A stretch of DNA of 20,880 nucleotides, from contig DKCU01000078.1 in the NCBI GenBank assembly GCA_002451555.1, positions 25,829-46,708 on the forward strand, written 5' to 3'. The position numbers and the translations under genes are program-made. The stretch is from Candidatus Segatella albertsiae (GTDB taxonomy: Bacteria > Bacteroidota > Bacteroidia > Bacteroidales > Bacteroidaceae). Of this stretch, positions 6,320 through 15,906 are shown piece after piece. The notes below the pieces were generated by a model that worked only from the letters and a program-made list of their open reading frames with translations, made no database searches and was not told the DNA's origin. Numbering within the stretch: position 1 is the first letter of the stretch; each line of letters starts with the position of its first letter.

Positions 6320-7723
6320 ATGAATATGAAAAAGAAAAAGTTATTACTAACGCTCGCTATGGCTTGTATGGTCATGGTGGGTAATGCGGCCGACAATCTG
6401 CCTGCTCTGCATGTGCAAGGGAAGAACTTGGTCGATGAGAATGGCAAGACCGTTGTCTTGCATGGCGTGATGGACACGCCCAACCGATACTTCAATGGCA
6501 ATAGATGGGGTACGGGCGGTTATAATCCAAGTGATGTGACTCCTTGTCTCAATTACTTCGAACAGATTTTCACGGCGATTACAGACAAGGAACATGGAGC
6601 TTATTGCGATGTCTTTCGCCTTCACATGGATCCTGCATGGACCAACGACCCTACCAAGCCAAAGCCATCTGGTGAGAACGATATCTCTGCCTTTTCGGAA
6701 TATCGGTATAAGATCTTCCTTTCCAAGCTTTATATTAAGTTGATCGAGAAGGCGCTAGCTCACGGACTCTATGTGGTCGTTCGCCCTCCTGGCGTTTGTC
6801 CGCAAGAATTGAAAGTAGGAGATGCTTATCAGGAGTACTTGCAGAATGTTTGGAAGCTCTTTGCTTCTAATGCTACGGTGCAGAAATACGCAGGACAGGT
6901 TTCCATTGAATTGGCAAATGAGCCGGTCCATGTCTCCTTGGCGAATGGCTCGGCTTCCGACAAGGCTCTCCACGATTATTTTCAGCCAGTGGTAGATGTG
7001 ATTCGTGATGCAGGTTTCACGGGAATCGTTTGGGTGCCTGGCACGGGATGGCAATCTCAATATCAGAGTTACGCAAAATACCCCGTCACTGACAAACTGA
7101 ACAATCTGGGGTATGCAGTTCATTGTTATCCTGGTTGGTACAGTTCTGGTTCTAATGACAATGACAATACGGACAAGGTAAAGATGTACAATGCCTTCCT
7201 CAACCAAGTGCCGGTGGTGAAGACCAATCCTGTTATTGTGACCGAGATAGATTGGAGCCCAGGCAAGCCTGGTACAGGTCATTATGATGAGCATAACAAT
7301 TGGGTGGTTTCCAATTATGGCACATGGGGTACAGCCAAGACTTCTGGCTTTGGAGAAGGTTTTAAGTATATTCACGACCAGTTGGGTAATGTAAGCATGA
7401 CATTGCAAGGCACTGGTACCTATCTTGACATAGATGCTTACCTCAAAGATAAAACAGTTCAGCCTGCCTTCCAAGAGGCAAAAGCGAAGAACCTCTTGGA
7501 AGAATGTTGCAGTGCAGCTTGCTTCAAATGGTACAAGGAATGGTATCTGAAACAAACTTCAACGGGTATTGAGCAAATCGCTAACGATACCGATGTGAAA
7601 TACACCTATTATTATAATATGCATGGACAGCAGGTCGTTCAACCTAGCAAAGGTGCTTATATTGTAAAACAAGTGTTAAGCGACGGGAAAGTGCGTTCTC
7701 GTAAGGTCTGTTATCCAGAATAA
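6320..7723 (+). CDS. GH5 family glycanase, probable endo-xylanase, with sorting-tail-like C-terminus
   Basis: This 467-residue secreted enzyme probably cleaves internal linkages of xylan. Seen: a basic, hydrophobic signal peptide ending near GNAADN (about residue 24) and no lipobox. The GH5 (beta/alpha)8 catalytic domain spans about residues 28-410, with LHGVM near its start, the acid/base Glu201 in ELANEPV and the nucleophile Glu309 in VIVTEIDW. A Cys-rich patch (EECCSAAC) follows at about 394-401. The last ~35 residues contain MHGQQV (434-439) and KGAYIV, resembling the short C-terminal sorting tails of Prevotella secreted proteins. ATG codons at 6320 and 6326 are both possible starts; I kept the first. 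Xylanase activity, perhaps subfamily GH5_21, is inferred from the neighbours; family membership is clear but other beta-glucanase or mannanase activities cannot be excluded from sequence alone. Confidence 0.85.
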   Translation: MNMKKKKLLLTLAMACMVMVGNAADNLPALHVQGKNLVDENGKTVVLHGVMDTPNRYFNGNRWGTGGYNPSDVTPCLNYFEQIFTAITDKEHGAYCDVFRLHMDPAWTNDPTKPKPSGENDISAFSEYRYKIFLSKLYIKLIEKALAHGLYVVVRPPGVCPQELKVGDAYQEYLQNVWKLFASNATVQKYAGQVSIELANEPVHVSLANGSASDKALHDYFQPVVDVIRDAGFTGIVWVPGTGWQSQYQSYAKYPVTDKLNNLGYAVHCYPGWYSSGSNDNDNTDKVKMYNAFLNQVPVVKTNPVIVTEIDWSPGKPGTGHYDEHNNWVVSNYGTWGTAKTSGFGEGFKYIHDQLGNVSMTLQGTGTYLDIDAYLKDKTVQPAFQEAKAKNLLEECCSAACFKWYKEWYLKQTSTGIEQIANDTDVKYTYYYNMHGQQVVQPSKGAYIVKQVLSDGKVRSRKVCYPE

Positions 7724-7766
7724 AGTATCTGCAACATAGCGCAAAGATTACTTTTCATAAAATAAG

Positions 7767-7774
7767 TACCTTTG
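7767..7774 (+). promoter_or_regulatory. Bacteroidota -7 box upstream of xusA
   Basis: TACCTTTG in the 123-base gap between the GH5 and xusA genes matches TAnnTTTG and lies about 75-95 bases before the possible xusA starts. It suggests that xusA-xyn10A can be transcribed independently of GH5. No -33 element is evident, and no terminator is seen after GH5, so read-through from the GH5 promoter is also possible. Confidence 0.5.
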
Positions 7775-7846
7775 CAGCCAGACTCCTAGAACATAAATAT
7801 AATAAGGTCCTAAAAACAAAAAACATAAATCAAAAATGAATAGAAC

Positions 7847-10800
7847 ATGATTGAACAAATGTTAACAATGAAACGGACAGCAGCCTTATGCTTGATGGGG
7901 GCATTCTGCGGCTTGAATGCTCAAGCTCAGAATGTCACTGTGAAGGGTAATCTTGTTGACGGTGCAGGTGAACCTCTGATTGGTGCAACTGTGAAAGTAA
8001 AAGGAAGTGCCAGTGTTGGTACGATAACTGACTTTGATGGTAATTTCTCGATTGCCGTTCCTTCTGAAAATTCTACTCTTGTATTTACATACGTAGGTAT
8101 GAAGACTAAGGAAGTGAAAGTGGGTAAGAAAAGAAACTTCAAAATCACTCTTGAGGACGATAATGCCATTGGAGAGGTTGTCGTTGTTGGTTATGGTCAA
8201 CAGAAGAAGGCTTCTGTTGTTGGCTCCATCACTCAGACAACAGGTGAAGTACTCGAACGTGCAGCTGGTGTCAGCGACATTGGTGCAGCCTTGACGGGTA
8301 ACCTACCTGGTGTCGTCACGATGCAAGGTAATGGTATGCCAGGTGAGGAAGAACCTCAGATTATCATTCGTGGTGCAAGTTCTTGGAACAATTCCGACCC
8401 TCTTGTCCTCGTCGATGGTATCGAGCGTCCTATGAGTAGCGTGGATGTTTCTTCTGTGGAGAGTATCTCTGTATTGAAGGATGCTTCTGCTACCGCCGTG
8501 TATGGTGTGAAGGGTGCTAATGGTGTTATCTTGATTACCACCAAGCGTGGTCAGGAAGGTAAGGCTAAGATTGATGTCGGGTTTAATACAACCTTGAAAT
8601 CTCCTTCTAAGTTGCCTAATAAGTATGATTCTTATGATGCGTTGATGCTTCGCAACAAGTCTATCGAACATGAATTGGGTGTTACTCCTGAGTCTTGGGC
8701 CAATATTCGTTCGCAAGAGTTTATCAACAACTATCGCAATCAGACCACTCTGGAGCAGCGTGAGCGTTATCCTAATGTGGATTGGCAAGATGCTTTGTTC
8801 AAGGATGCTGCCATGTCTTATAATGCCAATATCAATGTAAGTGGCGGTACCAAGTTTGTGAAGTATTTTGCTTCTGCAGATTATGTACATGAGGGTGACC
8901 TCTTCCGTGTATATGACAATGGTAGGGATTACAAGTCTGGTTATGGCTTCGATAGAATCAATGTTCGAAGCAATCTCGATTTCGCCATTACGCAAACTAC
9001 GACATTGAAAGTGAATCTTGCTGGTTCCAATGCCGTCAAGAAAGCTCCTTCCTTGAATGATGTCAACAACAATGATGCTTGGCAGATGGGACAGCAGTGG
9101 TCGGGTGCCTACAATATTGCGCCGGATGTATTCCTTCCAAAATATTCTGACGGTACTTGGGGCTTCTATCCTTCTGTGTCAAATACGACCAACTCGGCGC
9201 AGATTCTTTCTACTGGTGGTTCTTCCAAGAAAACGACAACTCGCATCAACACCGACTTTACCTTGGAGCAGAAACTTGATTTCATCACAAAGGGACTGAA
9301 CTTCCGTGCCACGGTGTCTTGGGATAATATCTTTGTAGAGTCCAAGCGTGGTATCAATGATGCCAATAATAATCCTGTACAGAAATGGATTAATCCTGAC
9401 ACGGGAGAAGTGACATACAAAAATCCTACTGAGGGTAATAATAAGTTTGATTATCAGCAACCTCTTGGTTGGACGATTATGGCAGGTACTGTGGATAACT
9501 CGGCTACGGTGCGCAATCTTTATTATCAAGCTCAGTTAAACTGGGCACGCAAATTTGGTAAGCATGATGTTACCGCCATGGGATTGTTCTCACGTCAGGA
9601 GAATGCACGTGGTAGTGTGATTCCTACTTATCGTGAGGACTGGGCGTTCCGTACTACCTATAATTATGCTGGCAAGTACTTCGTAGAATACAACGGCGCT
9701 TACAATGGTTCGGAGAAGTTTAGCAAAGACAATCGTTTTGCATTCTTCAACTCAGGTGCTATCGGTTGGACCATAACTGAGGAGAACTTCATGAAGAATC
9801 TTCGTGAAAAACATATCGTTGATTTGTTGAAGTTGCGTGCTTCGTATGGTGAAATAGGTGATGATAATCTGGGAGATCCGTTTAATTCAGCTAACCGATG
9901 GTTGTATATGGACCAATGGGCTTATGGTGGCAACACCATCATGGATGAAAAGTACAATGCAAGTATTTACAATTGGTATCGTGAGACAGCTGTAGGTAAT
10001 GCAAACGTTAAGTGGGAGACGGTGAAAAAGTTGAACGTCGGTCTTGATTACGGATTCTTGGGAGGCTTGATTACTGGATCTTTCGATGTGTTCCGTGATG
10101 TCCGTAACGATATTTTGATTAGAGGTTCACAGCGCTCTGTTCCTTCTTATCTTGGTGTTGCTGCTCCAACTGTTAATAAAGGTAAGGTGCGTACAACAGG
10201 TTATGAGTGGGAAGTCAAACTAAACAAGGTGTTTGCCAATGGTCTTCGACTTTGGGGTAACTTCAACATGACCCATGCTAAGAACAAGGTACTCATCAAG
10301 GACGACCCTCAATTGGCTCCTTCTAACTTGAGAGAGGCTGGCTACTCAATGAACCAGACCAAGACTTGGCTCGACCATGGTTATTTGCAGAACATTGATG
10401 ACCTTTATGGTTCTCCTGCACATGATGTAAATGAGCAATATCGCCTCGTAGGTGATTACTATATCATCGACTACAATGGTGATGGTGTTGTGGATGAGAA
10501 TGATAAGGCTCCTTATGGCTACAGCACTAGTCCACAGAATACTTATAATGCGACAATAGGCTTTGAGTGGAAGGGATTCTCTGCTTTTGCTCAGTTCTAT
10601 GGTGTTACCAATGTCACCCGTGAGGTGAGCCTTACAAGTTTTGGCAGCAAGTTGAATACTGTGTTTGACCAAGGCTCATGGTGGGATAAGGATAATCCTA
10701 ATGCCGACGTAAGAGTTCCACGCTGGGGAGCTACCACATCTTCTTATAGTAATGGTACCCAGTTCTACTATGACGGTTCTTATATCCGTCTGAAGAATGT

Positions 10801-10999
10801 GGAGATAGCTTACACATGGACAAAGGGTTGGATTAAGCATTTAGGTCTCAACTATCTTAAAGTCTATCTGAATGGTAACAACCTCTGGCTCTGGACTCGT
10901 ATGCCTGATGACCGAGAGTCTAATCTCTCGACATGGGGCTCTCTTGGAGCTTATCCTACAGTGAGACGTTTCAACTTAGGTGTCAAGTTTACATTGTAA
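7847..10999 (+). CDS. xusA: SusC-like TonB-dependent outer-membrane transporter XusA
   Basis: This 1050-residue protein should import xylo-oligosaccharides across the outer membrane with energy from TonB. Seen: a signal peptide ending near NAQAQ (about residue 28); a carboxypeptidase-regulatory-like domain (about 29-105) of the type VKGNLVDGAGEPLIGATVKV; a GEVVVVGYG segment (109-117) typical of SusC proteins; a plug domain (about 118-240) with VLVDGIERP and KDASATAVYG; then a large barrel ending in NLGVKFTL. Length and order are normal for SusC. The signal peptide core would fit an ATG at 7868 (Met8, MKRTAALC) equally well or better; the longer start is kept because nothing excludes it. It is 18 bp from xusB, its partner lid protein. 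The symbol rests on the conserved gene order of xylan utilization systems; xylan specificity is inferred. Confidence 0.93.
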   Translation: MIEQMLTMKRTAALCLMGAFCGLNAQAQNVTVKGNLVDGAGEPLIGATVKVKGSASVGTITDFDGNFSIAVPSENSTLVFTYVGMKTKEVKVGKKRNFKITLEDDNAIGEVVVVGYGQQKKASVVGSITQTTGEVLERAAGVSDIGAALTGNLPGVVTMQGNGMPGEEEPQIIIRGASSWNNSDPLVLVDGIERPMSSVDVSSVESISVLKDASATAVYGVKGANGVILITTKRGQEGKAKIDVGFNTTLKSPSKLPNKYDSYDALMLRNKSIEHELGVTPESWANIRSQEFINNYRNQTTLEQRERYPNVDWQDALFKDAAMSYNANINVSGGTKFVKYFASADYVHEGDLFRVYDNGRDYKSGYGFDRINVRSNLDFAITQTTTLKVNLAGSNAVKKAPSLNDVNNNDAWQMGQQWSGAYNIAPDVFLPKYSDGTWGFYPSVSNTTNSAQILSTGGSSKKTTTRINTDFTLEQKLDFITKGLNFRATVSWDNIFVESKRGINDANNNPVQKWINPDTGEVTYKNPTEGNNKFDYQQPLGWTIMAGTVDNSATVRNLYYQAQLNWARKFGKHDVTAMGLFSRQENARGSVIPTYREDWAFRTTYNYAGKYFVEYNGAYNGSEKFSKDNRFAFFNSGAIGWTITEENFMKNLREKHIVDLLKLRASYGEIGDDNLGDPFNSANRWLYMDQWAYGGNTIMDEKYNASIYNWYRETAVGNANVKWETVKKLNVGLDYGFLGGLITGSFDVFRDVRNDILIRGSQRSVPSYLGVAAPTVNKGKVRTTGYEWEVKLNKVFANGLRLWGNFNMTHAKNKVLIKDDPQLAPSNLREAGYSMNQTKTWLDHGYLQNIDDLYGSPAHDVNEQYRLVGDYYIIDYNGDGVVDENDKAPYGYSTSPQNTYNATIGFEWKGFSAFAQFYGVTNVTREVSLTSFGSKLNTVFDQGSWWDKDNPNADVRVPRWGATTSSYSNGTQFYYDGSYIRLKNVEIAYTWTKGWIKHLGLNYLKVYLNGNNLWLWTRMPDDRESNLSTWGSLGAYPTVRRFNLGVKFTL

Positions 11000-11017
11000 T
11001 TTTTAATAGGAATACAA

Positions 11018-12979
11018 ATGAACAATAAGATTAAAAATATATTATATACCAGTTGCCTTGCCATGACGCTCACCACAACGTTGAGCTCTTGTGAGGATTA
11101 CTTGGATAAGTCGCCGGAGACCACCGTGTCACCAGAGGATGCCTTCAAGACTTACAAGAACTTCCAAGGTTTCATAGAGGAAATATACAACTGTGTGCCA
11201 GATAAGGAAAAATGTAATTATTGTCCTTCTTGGAACTGGGGTGACGATGAAGTTTTCAATTCTAAGGCTGATGGACAGCTGACCCATCAGATAGATTTAG
11301 GTAACTACCGTAATATCTACAGCAATGGTGCAGGTGCAAGTTGGTTCTATCAAGCCAACTGTGATCCAGCGGCTATAGGTGCCAAGAGACATGCCATTTA
11401 TCCACATGCGTGGTATTGTATCCGCAAGTGTAATGAAGGTTTGGCTAACCTCGATAAGTTGACAACGGCAACTAAGGAAGAAAAGAACTTGATAGCAGGT
11501 CAGTTGTATTTCTTCCGTGCATGGTGGCATTTTGAGTTGATGCAACTATTGGGCGGTCTTCCTTATGTGGATCAAGTCTTGGATGCGACCAGTGAGTTGA
11601 CATTGCCACGTCTCTCTTATCAGGAATGTGCTTCTAAGGCAGGGGAAGATTTCCGCAAGGCTGCTGATCTCTTGCCTATTGATTGGGACAAGACCTCGAC
11701 CGGTAATTTGACTTCAGGCCACAACCAAATCCGTATCAACAAGATTATGGCTTTGGGCTATTTAGGTAAGAATTATCTATGGGCAGCCAGTCCTTTGATG
11801 AAGAATGGTGCAATGGTTGGCGCAAGTACCAATGGCAAGACCTATGATTATGATACTGAATTTGCCAATAAGGCTGCGGAGGCTTTTGGTGAGTTGCTCA
11901 ATTTGGTGGAAGGTGGTCAGACGCAATATTCCTTGGCTGAGTATCAGTATGATGATATCTACAATCATGAGCCTTCAGCATCAGCTAGCTCATGTTATGA
12001 CGATATCTTCTATACGGTCAATCAGAACTATCAGATGCCTGGTTCCGTAGAAGCAATCTTCCGTGGTCCTTGTGATGATAACAGATGGGCTGCTCCTTGG
12101 AATCATGGTAAGGTGTTTGGCCCTAAGATGGCTGGTGTTGTTCCACATGATAATGTAATCCATCATCCTACAGCCAATCTTGTAGAGGCTTACGGTATGG
12201 CCAATGGACTGCCAATTACTGATCCTGAATCAGGTTTTGACCCTACGCATCCTTGGAAGAACCGTGACCCTCGTTTCTATCATGATATCGTATATGACGG
12301 ATGCAAGTATATCAATGATGAGGGTGCTGCGAAAGCTGAAGTGCTCAAGTTTATCTATTGTAACCTTTCTTCTTCAGCCACAGATGAAACGGCTGGTGGT
12401 ATGCGCTCCGTAGAGAATGGTAGTCGTACGGGTTACTTTATCCAGAAGTTGGCTCCTCATACATGTAACTCTACGGATAAGTATTATGACAAGGCATTCA
12501 ATAGCTACTTGCCTTACATGCGTTTGGCTGATATCTATTTGATGTATGCAGAGGCTTGTGCCGCAACAACTGGTGCCCAAGGCAAGTCCTCGAACTTCAG
12601 CAAGACGGCTGAGGATGCTATCAATACGGTTCGTGACCGTTGTGGCGCTGGTCATGTGGCAGCCAAATATATTGCCGATAAGCAGAAGTTCATGGATGAG
12701 GTTCGTCGTGAGCGTGAGGTGGAACTTGCTTTCGAAGGCTTCCGTTGGGGTGACTTGCAACGATGGCTGCTTTTGACAGAGTATCCATATAATACGAAGT
12801 TCGCCCAGGAATTTGAACGAGTAAAGAGTGATCCAAGCAAACCTTCTGAGGCTCAGGTTTCAGGCTATGGTAAGTCTGTTATCATCAAGCGAGACTTCAG
12901 TGAGAAAAACTATTGGTTCCCATTCCCAACCGACCAGACTCAGCTCTATGCTGGATTCCCACAGAATTATGGTTGGTAA
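11018..12979 (+). CDS. xusB: SusD/RagB-like surface glycan-binding lipoprotein XusB
   Basis: This 653-residue lipoprotein should cap the XusA barrel and bind xylan chains on the cell surface. Seen: a signal peptide with lipobox LSSC (Cys25), followed by EDYLDKSPE, the usual start of mature SusD proteins; a long helical, TPR-like body; and the SusD/RagB C-terminal signature with DEVRREREVELAFEGFRWGDLQRW near the end, then WFPFP. It is somewhat longer than common SusD proteins (about 500-600), probably through loop insertions. It follows xusA after 18 bp and should be co-translated with it. Family assignment is firm; xylan binding is inferred from the locus. Confidence 0.93.
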   Translation: MNNKIKNILYTSCLAMTLTTTLSSCEDYLDKSPETTVSPEDAFKTYKNFQGFIEEIYNCVPDKEKCNYCPSWNWGDDEVFNSKADGQLTHQIDLGNYRNIYSNGAGASWFYQANCDPAAIGAKRHAIYPHAWYCIRKCNEGLANLDKLTTATKEEKNLIAGQLYFFRAWWHFELMQLLGGLPYVDQVLDATSELTLPRLSYQECASKAGEDFRKAADLLPIDWDKTSTGNLTSGHNQIRINKIMALGYLGKNYLWAASPLMKNGAMVGASTNGKTYDYDTEFANKAAEAFGELLNLVEGGQTQYSLAEYQYDDIYNHEPSASASSCYDDIFYTVNQNYQMPGSVEAIFRGPCDDNRWAAPWNHGKVFGPKMAGVVPHDNVIHHPTANLVEAYGMANGLPITDPESGFDPTHPWKNRDPRFYHDIVYDGCKYINDEGAAKAEVLKFIYCNLSSSATDETAGGMRSVENGSRTGYFIQKLAPHTCNSTDKYYDKAFNSYLPYMRLADIYLMYAEACAATTGAQGKSSNFSKTAEDAINTVRDRCGAGHVAAKYIADKQKFMDEVRREREVELAFEGFRWGDLQRWLLLTEYPYNTKFAQEFERVKSDPSKPSEAQVSGYGKSVIIKRDFSEKNYWFPFPTDQTQLYAGFPQNYGW

Positions 12980-13013
12980 GCAAATACAATAATATATAAA
13001 AAATAATGAATAT

Positions 13014-15884
13014 ATGAATTCAAAGTTCAAATCATATAATTACAAGTTTGTTGTGGCAAGTCTCGTTGCCTTGGCTCCTGTAAGTGCCAATGCCAAGACT
13101 GCTCAGACAAGCGAGACCGATTCTTTGGATGCCGACAAGGAAATGGTTCAGGTTGCTTACCGCAAGGTGGCGAAAGACGAACTCTTGGGTGGTGTCTCTG
13201 TCGTGGATGTAGAGAACTTGATGAAGAAAAACTACTATACTTATAGCCTTGACAATATGCAAGGGTATGTAGGTGGTTGGACAGGTAACTCTCTTTGGGG
13301 ACAGGATGGTGACCATGCCGGTTACCTTGTATTAGTTGATGGTGTACCTCGTGATGCCAACAATGTACAACCTAGTGAGATTTCTCAGATTACATTCTTG
13401 AAAGGTGCTCAGGCGGTCGTTCTTTATGGTAGCAAGGCAGCCAAAGGTGCCATTGTTATTACGACCAAACGTGGTAAGGTAGATGGCATCAAGGTGGATG
13501 TTACTGCCAATACAGGATGGAATGTGGCAAAGTCTTTCCCTGAGTATTTGGGCTCTGCGGAGTACATGACCTTATATAACAAGGGACGCCAGAGTGATGG
13601 ACTTGGAGATCTTTATTCGGTAGATGCTATCTATAATCATGGCTCAGGTCTCAATCCTTACCGTTATCCAAGCATTGATTACTATTCTTCTGATTATGTA
13701 GGTAAGTCTTATAATCGTTCTGAGGCTACTGCGGAGATTGAAGGTGGTGGTAAACGTGCTCATTTCTATAGCAATATCAACTATTATCGCAATGGAGATT
13801 ATCTGAAGTTTGGTGAGGCGAAAAACAATTATACGAGCCGTTTCAATGTCCGTGGTAACGTGGATGTAAATATCAGTGACGATATTACTGCATACGTAGA
13901 TGCCAATGCCAGCTTCTATGATGCCAGTTCTGCGATAGGCAATTACTGGTCATCTGCTGCCTCTATGCGTCCAAATTATCCACAGAATGCGGCTCCACTC
14001 ATTCCTGTAGATTATATCTCTCCTGCCGCTACGGCAGCTTGGGCGTTGATCGACAATGCCAACTTGATAGATGGTAAGTATTTCTTGGCAGGTTCGCAGG
14101 AAAACTCTACTCATATCTTTGGTGACATTTATTCAGCAGGAAAGACAAAATATACCAGTCGTCAGTTCCAGTTTGACACAGGTGTCAAAATCAACTTGGC
14201 GAAGTTGCTGAATGGTCTCTCTTTTGAGACAAAGTTTGCTGTGGATTATGCTACGTCTTACAATACTTCTTTCAATAATGACTATGCAACCTATATTCCA
14301 ACATGGGCAAATATCAATGGCAAGGATGAAATCGTGGCATTGAAGAAGGAAGGTGAAGACAAGCATCCTGGTGTACAGAATATCAGTGGTAGTACGGATA
14401 ATCAGACGATGTTGTTCTCCGCTCAGTTCAATTACCAGAACGTATTCAGCAAGTTGCATCATGTTTCCGCTATGTTGATAGCTTCTGGTTATCAGATAAC
14501 AAAGTCTGGAGTTTACCATAAGACTTCAAGTGCTAATCTTGCATTTGACGGTTCTTATAATTTTGCTCATAAATATTATTTAGACTTCGGGCTGGCTGCC
14601 ATTCATTCCGCACAATTGGCAGAGGGACATAGAGAGGCTCTCTCTCCTTCGATTACATTAGGTTGGAGATTGAAGAATGAAAATTTCTTGAAGAATTCCA
14701 ATGTGGTCGATGACATGATGATCAGTGCTTCTTATAGCAATCTCAAGCAGGATATCGACTTGGAACTGAACGACCAACGTTACTTCTTGTATATGCCAAC
14801 TTGGGACCAAATTTACGGATATTCTTGGGCTGATGGTGGTACTAACAAGTATGCGTATTCGACAAGAGGTGGAAATGACGACTTGACTTTCATTTCTCGC
14901 AAGGAGTTCTCTGTCAATTTCCGCACTTCTCTTTGGAAGAAATTGCTGACATTGGATGCCAATTTCTTCGTGACAACGACTGATGGATTGTTGGTTTCTA
15001 CCCCGACTTATTACCCATCGTATCTGAACAGTGGCTATCCAGCGGGAGGTTTTGTGCCAATCGTAAACAACAATGCCAATCGTCGCACAGGCTTCGATTT
15101 TGCTGTTACAGCCAATAAGAAGTTGGGCGAAGTAGATTTCTCTCTCGGTGTAACAGGTACTTATTATAATACCAAGGCTACCAAACGTGACGAAATCAAC
15201 TTGTATGATTACCAAAATCGTCAGGGCCATCCGATTGATGGAATATGGGGATTTAAGACCGCAGGTTTCTTTAAGGATGCTGATGACATCAAGGATTGGG
15301 CAGACCAGACCAAGTTGGGTAATGATGTGAAACCTGGCGATTTGAAGTATATCGACCAGAATGGGGATCATGTCATAGATTCCAATGATATGGTCTATCT
15401 AGGCAAGGGCGGTTGGTATGGCTCTCCATTTACGATGGGTGTCAACTTGACGGCAAAATGGAAAGGCTTTACTTTCTTTGCCTTAGGTACAGCTAACTTC
15501 GGTGCATACGCTTCAAAATTGGACAAAGGCAACTACTTCAAGATGGAAGGTGAAAACAAGTACTCCAAGATAGCTCGCGAGTGCTGGACTGAAGAAACAG
15601 CAGCAACAGCTAGCTACCCACGTTTGTCTTCCAAGTCAACGAATAATTACCAGGTGTCAGACTTTTGGTTGTATAAGACAGATGCTTTCCGTTTGGCAAA
15701 GGTTCAGGTAACCTACGACTTGCCAAGTAGCTTGTTCCAAAAGACATGGGTAAAATCTCTGTCAGCCTTTGTTAGTGGCTCCAATTTGCTTACCATTTCT
15801 GGCAACCGTGAGTTGTTGGAATTAAATGTAGGCAGTGCGCCGCAGGCTCGTTATTATAATATAGGTGTAAAGGCATCTTTCTAA
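13014..15884 (+). CDS. xusC: Second SusC-like TonB-dependent transporter XusC
   Basis: This 956-residue outer-membrane transporter is the second importer of the locus. Seen: a signal peptide ending near VSANAK (about residue 28), a short TS-rich linker, a possible TonB-contact segment MVQVAYRKV (44-52), then a plug domain with YLVLVDGVPRD and FLKGAQAVVLYGSKAAKGA, and a beta-barrel ending in YNIGVKASF. Unlike XusA it has no N-terminal carboxypeptidase-regulatory-like domain, which explains its shorter length. The calcium-loop-like DQNGDHVIDSND near residue 790 is common in SusC proteins. It lies 34 bp after xusB and 22 bp before xusD. The start at 13014 puts the signal peptide at the terminus. 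The family call is firm; the ligand, and how it differs from that of XusA, are unknown. Confidence 0.92.
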   Translation: MNSKFKSYNYKFVVASLVALAPVSANAKTAQTSETDSLDADKEMVQVAYRKVAKDELLGGVSVVDVENLMKKNYYTYSLDNMQGYVGGWTGNSLWGQDGDHAGYLVLVDGVPRDANNVQPSEISQITFLKGAQAVVLYGSKAAKGAIVITTKRGKVDGIKVDVTANTGWNVAKSFPEYLGSAEYMTLYNKGRQSDGLGDLYSVDAIYNHGSGLNPYRYPSIDYYSSDYVGKSYNRSEATAEIEGGGKRAHFYSNINYYRNGDYLKFGEAKNNYTSRFNVRGNVDVNISDDITAYVDANASFYDASSAIGNYWSSAASMRPNYPQNAAPLIPVDYISPAATAAWALIDNANLIDGKYFLAGSQENSTHIFGDIYSAGKTKYTSRQFQFDTGVKINLAKLLNGLSFETKFAVDYATSYNTSFNNDYATYIPTWANINGKDEIVALKKEGEDKHPGVQNISGSTDNQTMLFSAQFNYQNVFSKLHHVSAMLIASGYQITKSGVYHKTSSANLAFDGSYNFAHKYYLDFGLAAIHSAQLAEGHREALSPSITLGWRLKNENFLKNSNVVDDMMISASYSNLKQDIDLELNDQRYFLYMPTWDQIYGYSWADGGTNKYAYSTRGGNDDLTFISRKEFSVNFRTSLWKKLLTLDANFFVTTTDGLLVSTPTYYPSYLNSGYPAGGFVPIVNNNANRRTGFDFAVTANKKLGEVDFSLGVTGTYYNTKATKRDEINLYDYQNRQGHPIDGIWGFKTAGFFKDADDIKDWADQTKLGNDVKPGDLKYIDQNGDHVIDSNDMVYLGKGGWYGSPFTMGVNLTAKWKGFTFFALGTANFGAYASKLDKGNYFKMEGENKYSKIARECWTEETAATASYPRLSSKSTNNYQVSDFWLYKTDAFRLAKVQVTYDLPSSLFQKTWVKSLSAFVSGSNLLTISGNRELLELNVGSAPQARYYNIGVKASF

Positions 15885-15906
15885 TAACCAATAAAATCGA
15901 ATTAAG

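Noticed and set aside
6755..7555. Open frame of 266 codons on the minus strand, antisense to the GH5 gene
   Set aside because: It is antisense to a gene with intact catalytic motifs, its product has no recognisable domain, and no promoter is seen; treated as a shadow.
7724..7766. TGCAACATAG and GATTAC upstream of the xusA box, reminiscent of the GH5/GH43 operator pair
   Set aside because: The matches are imperfect and GATTAC lies 21 bases before the -7 box instead of 37-38, so I did not call it an operator.
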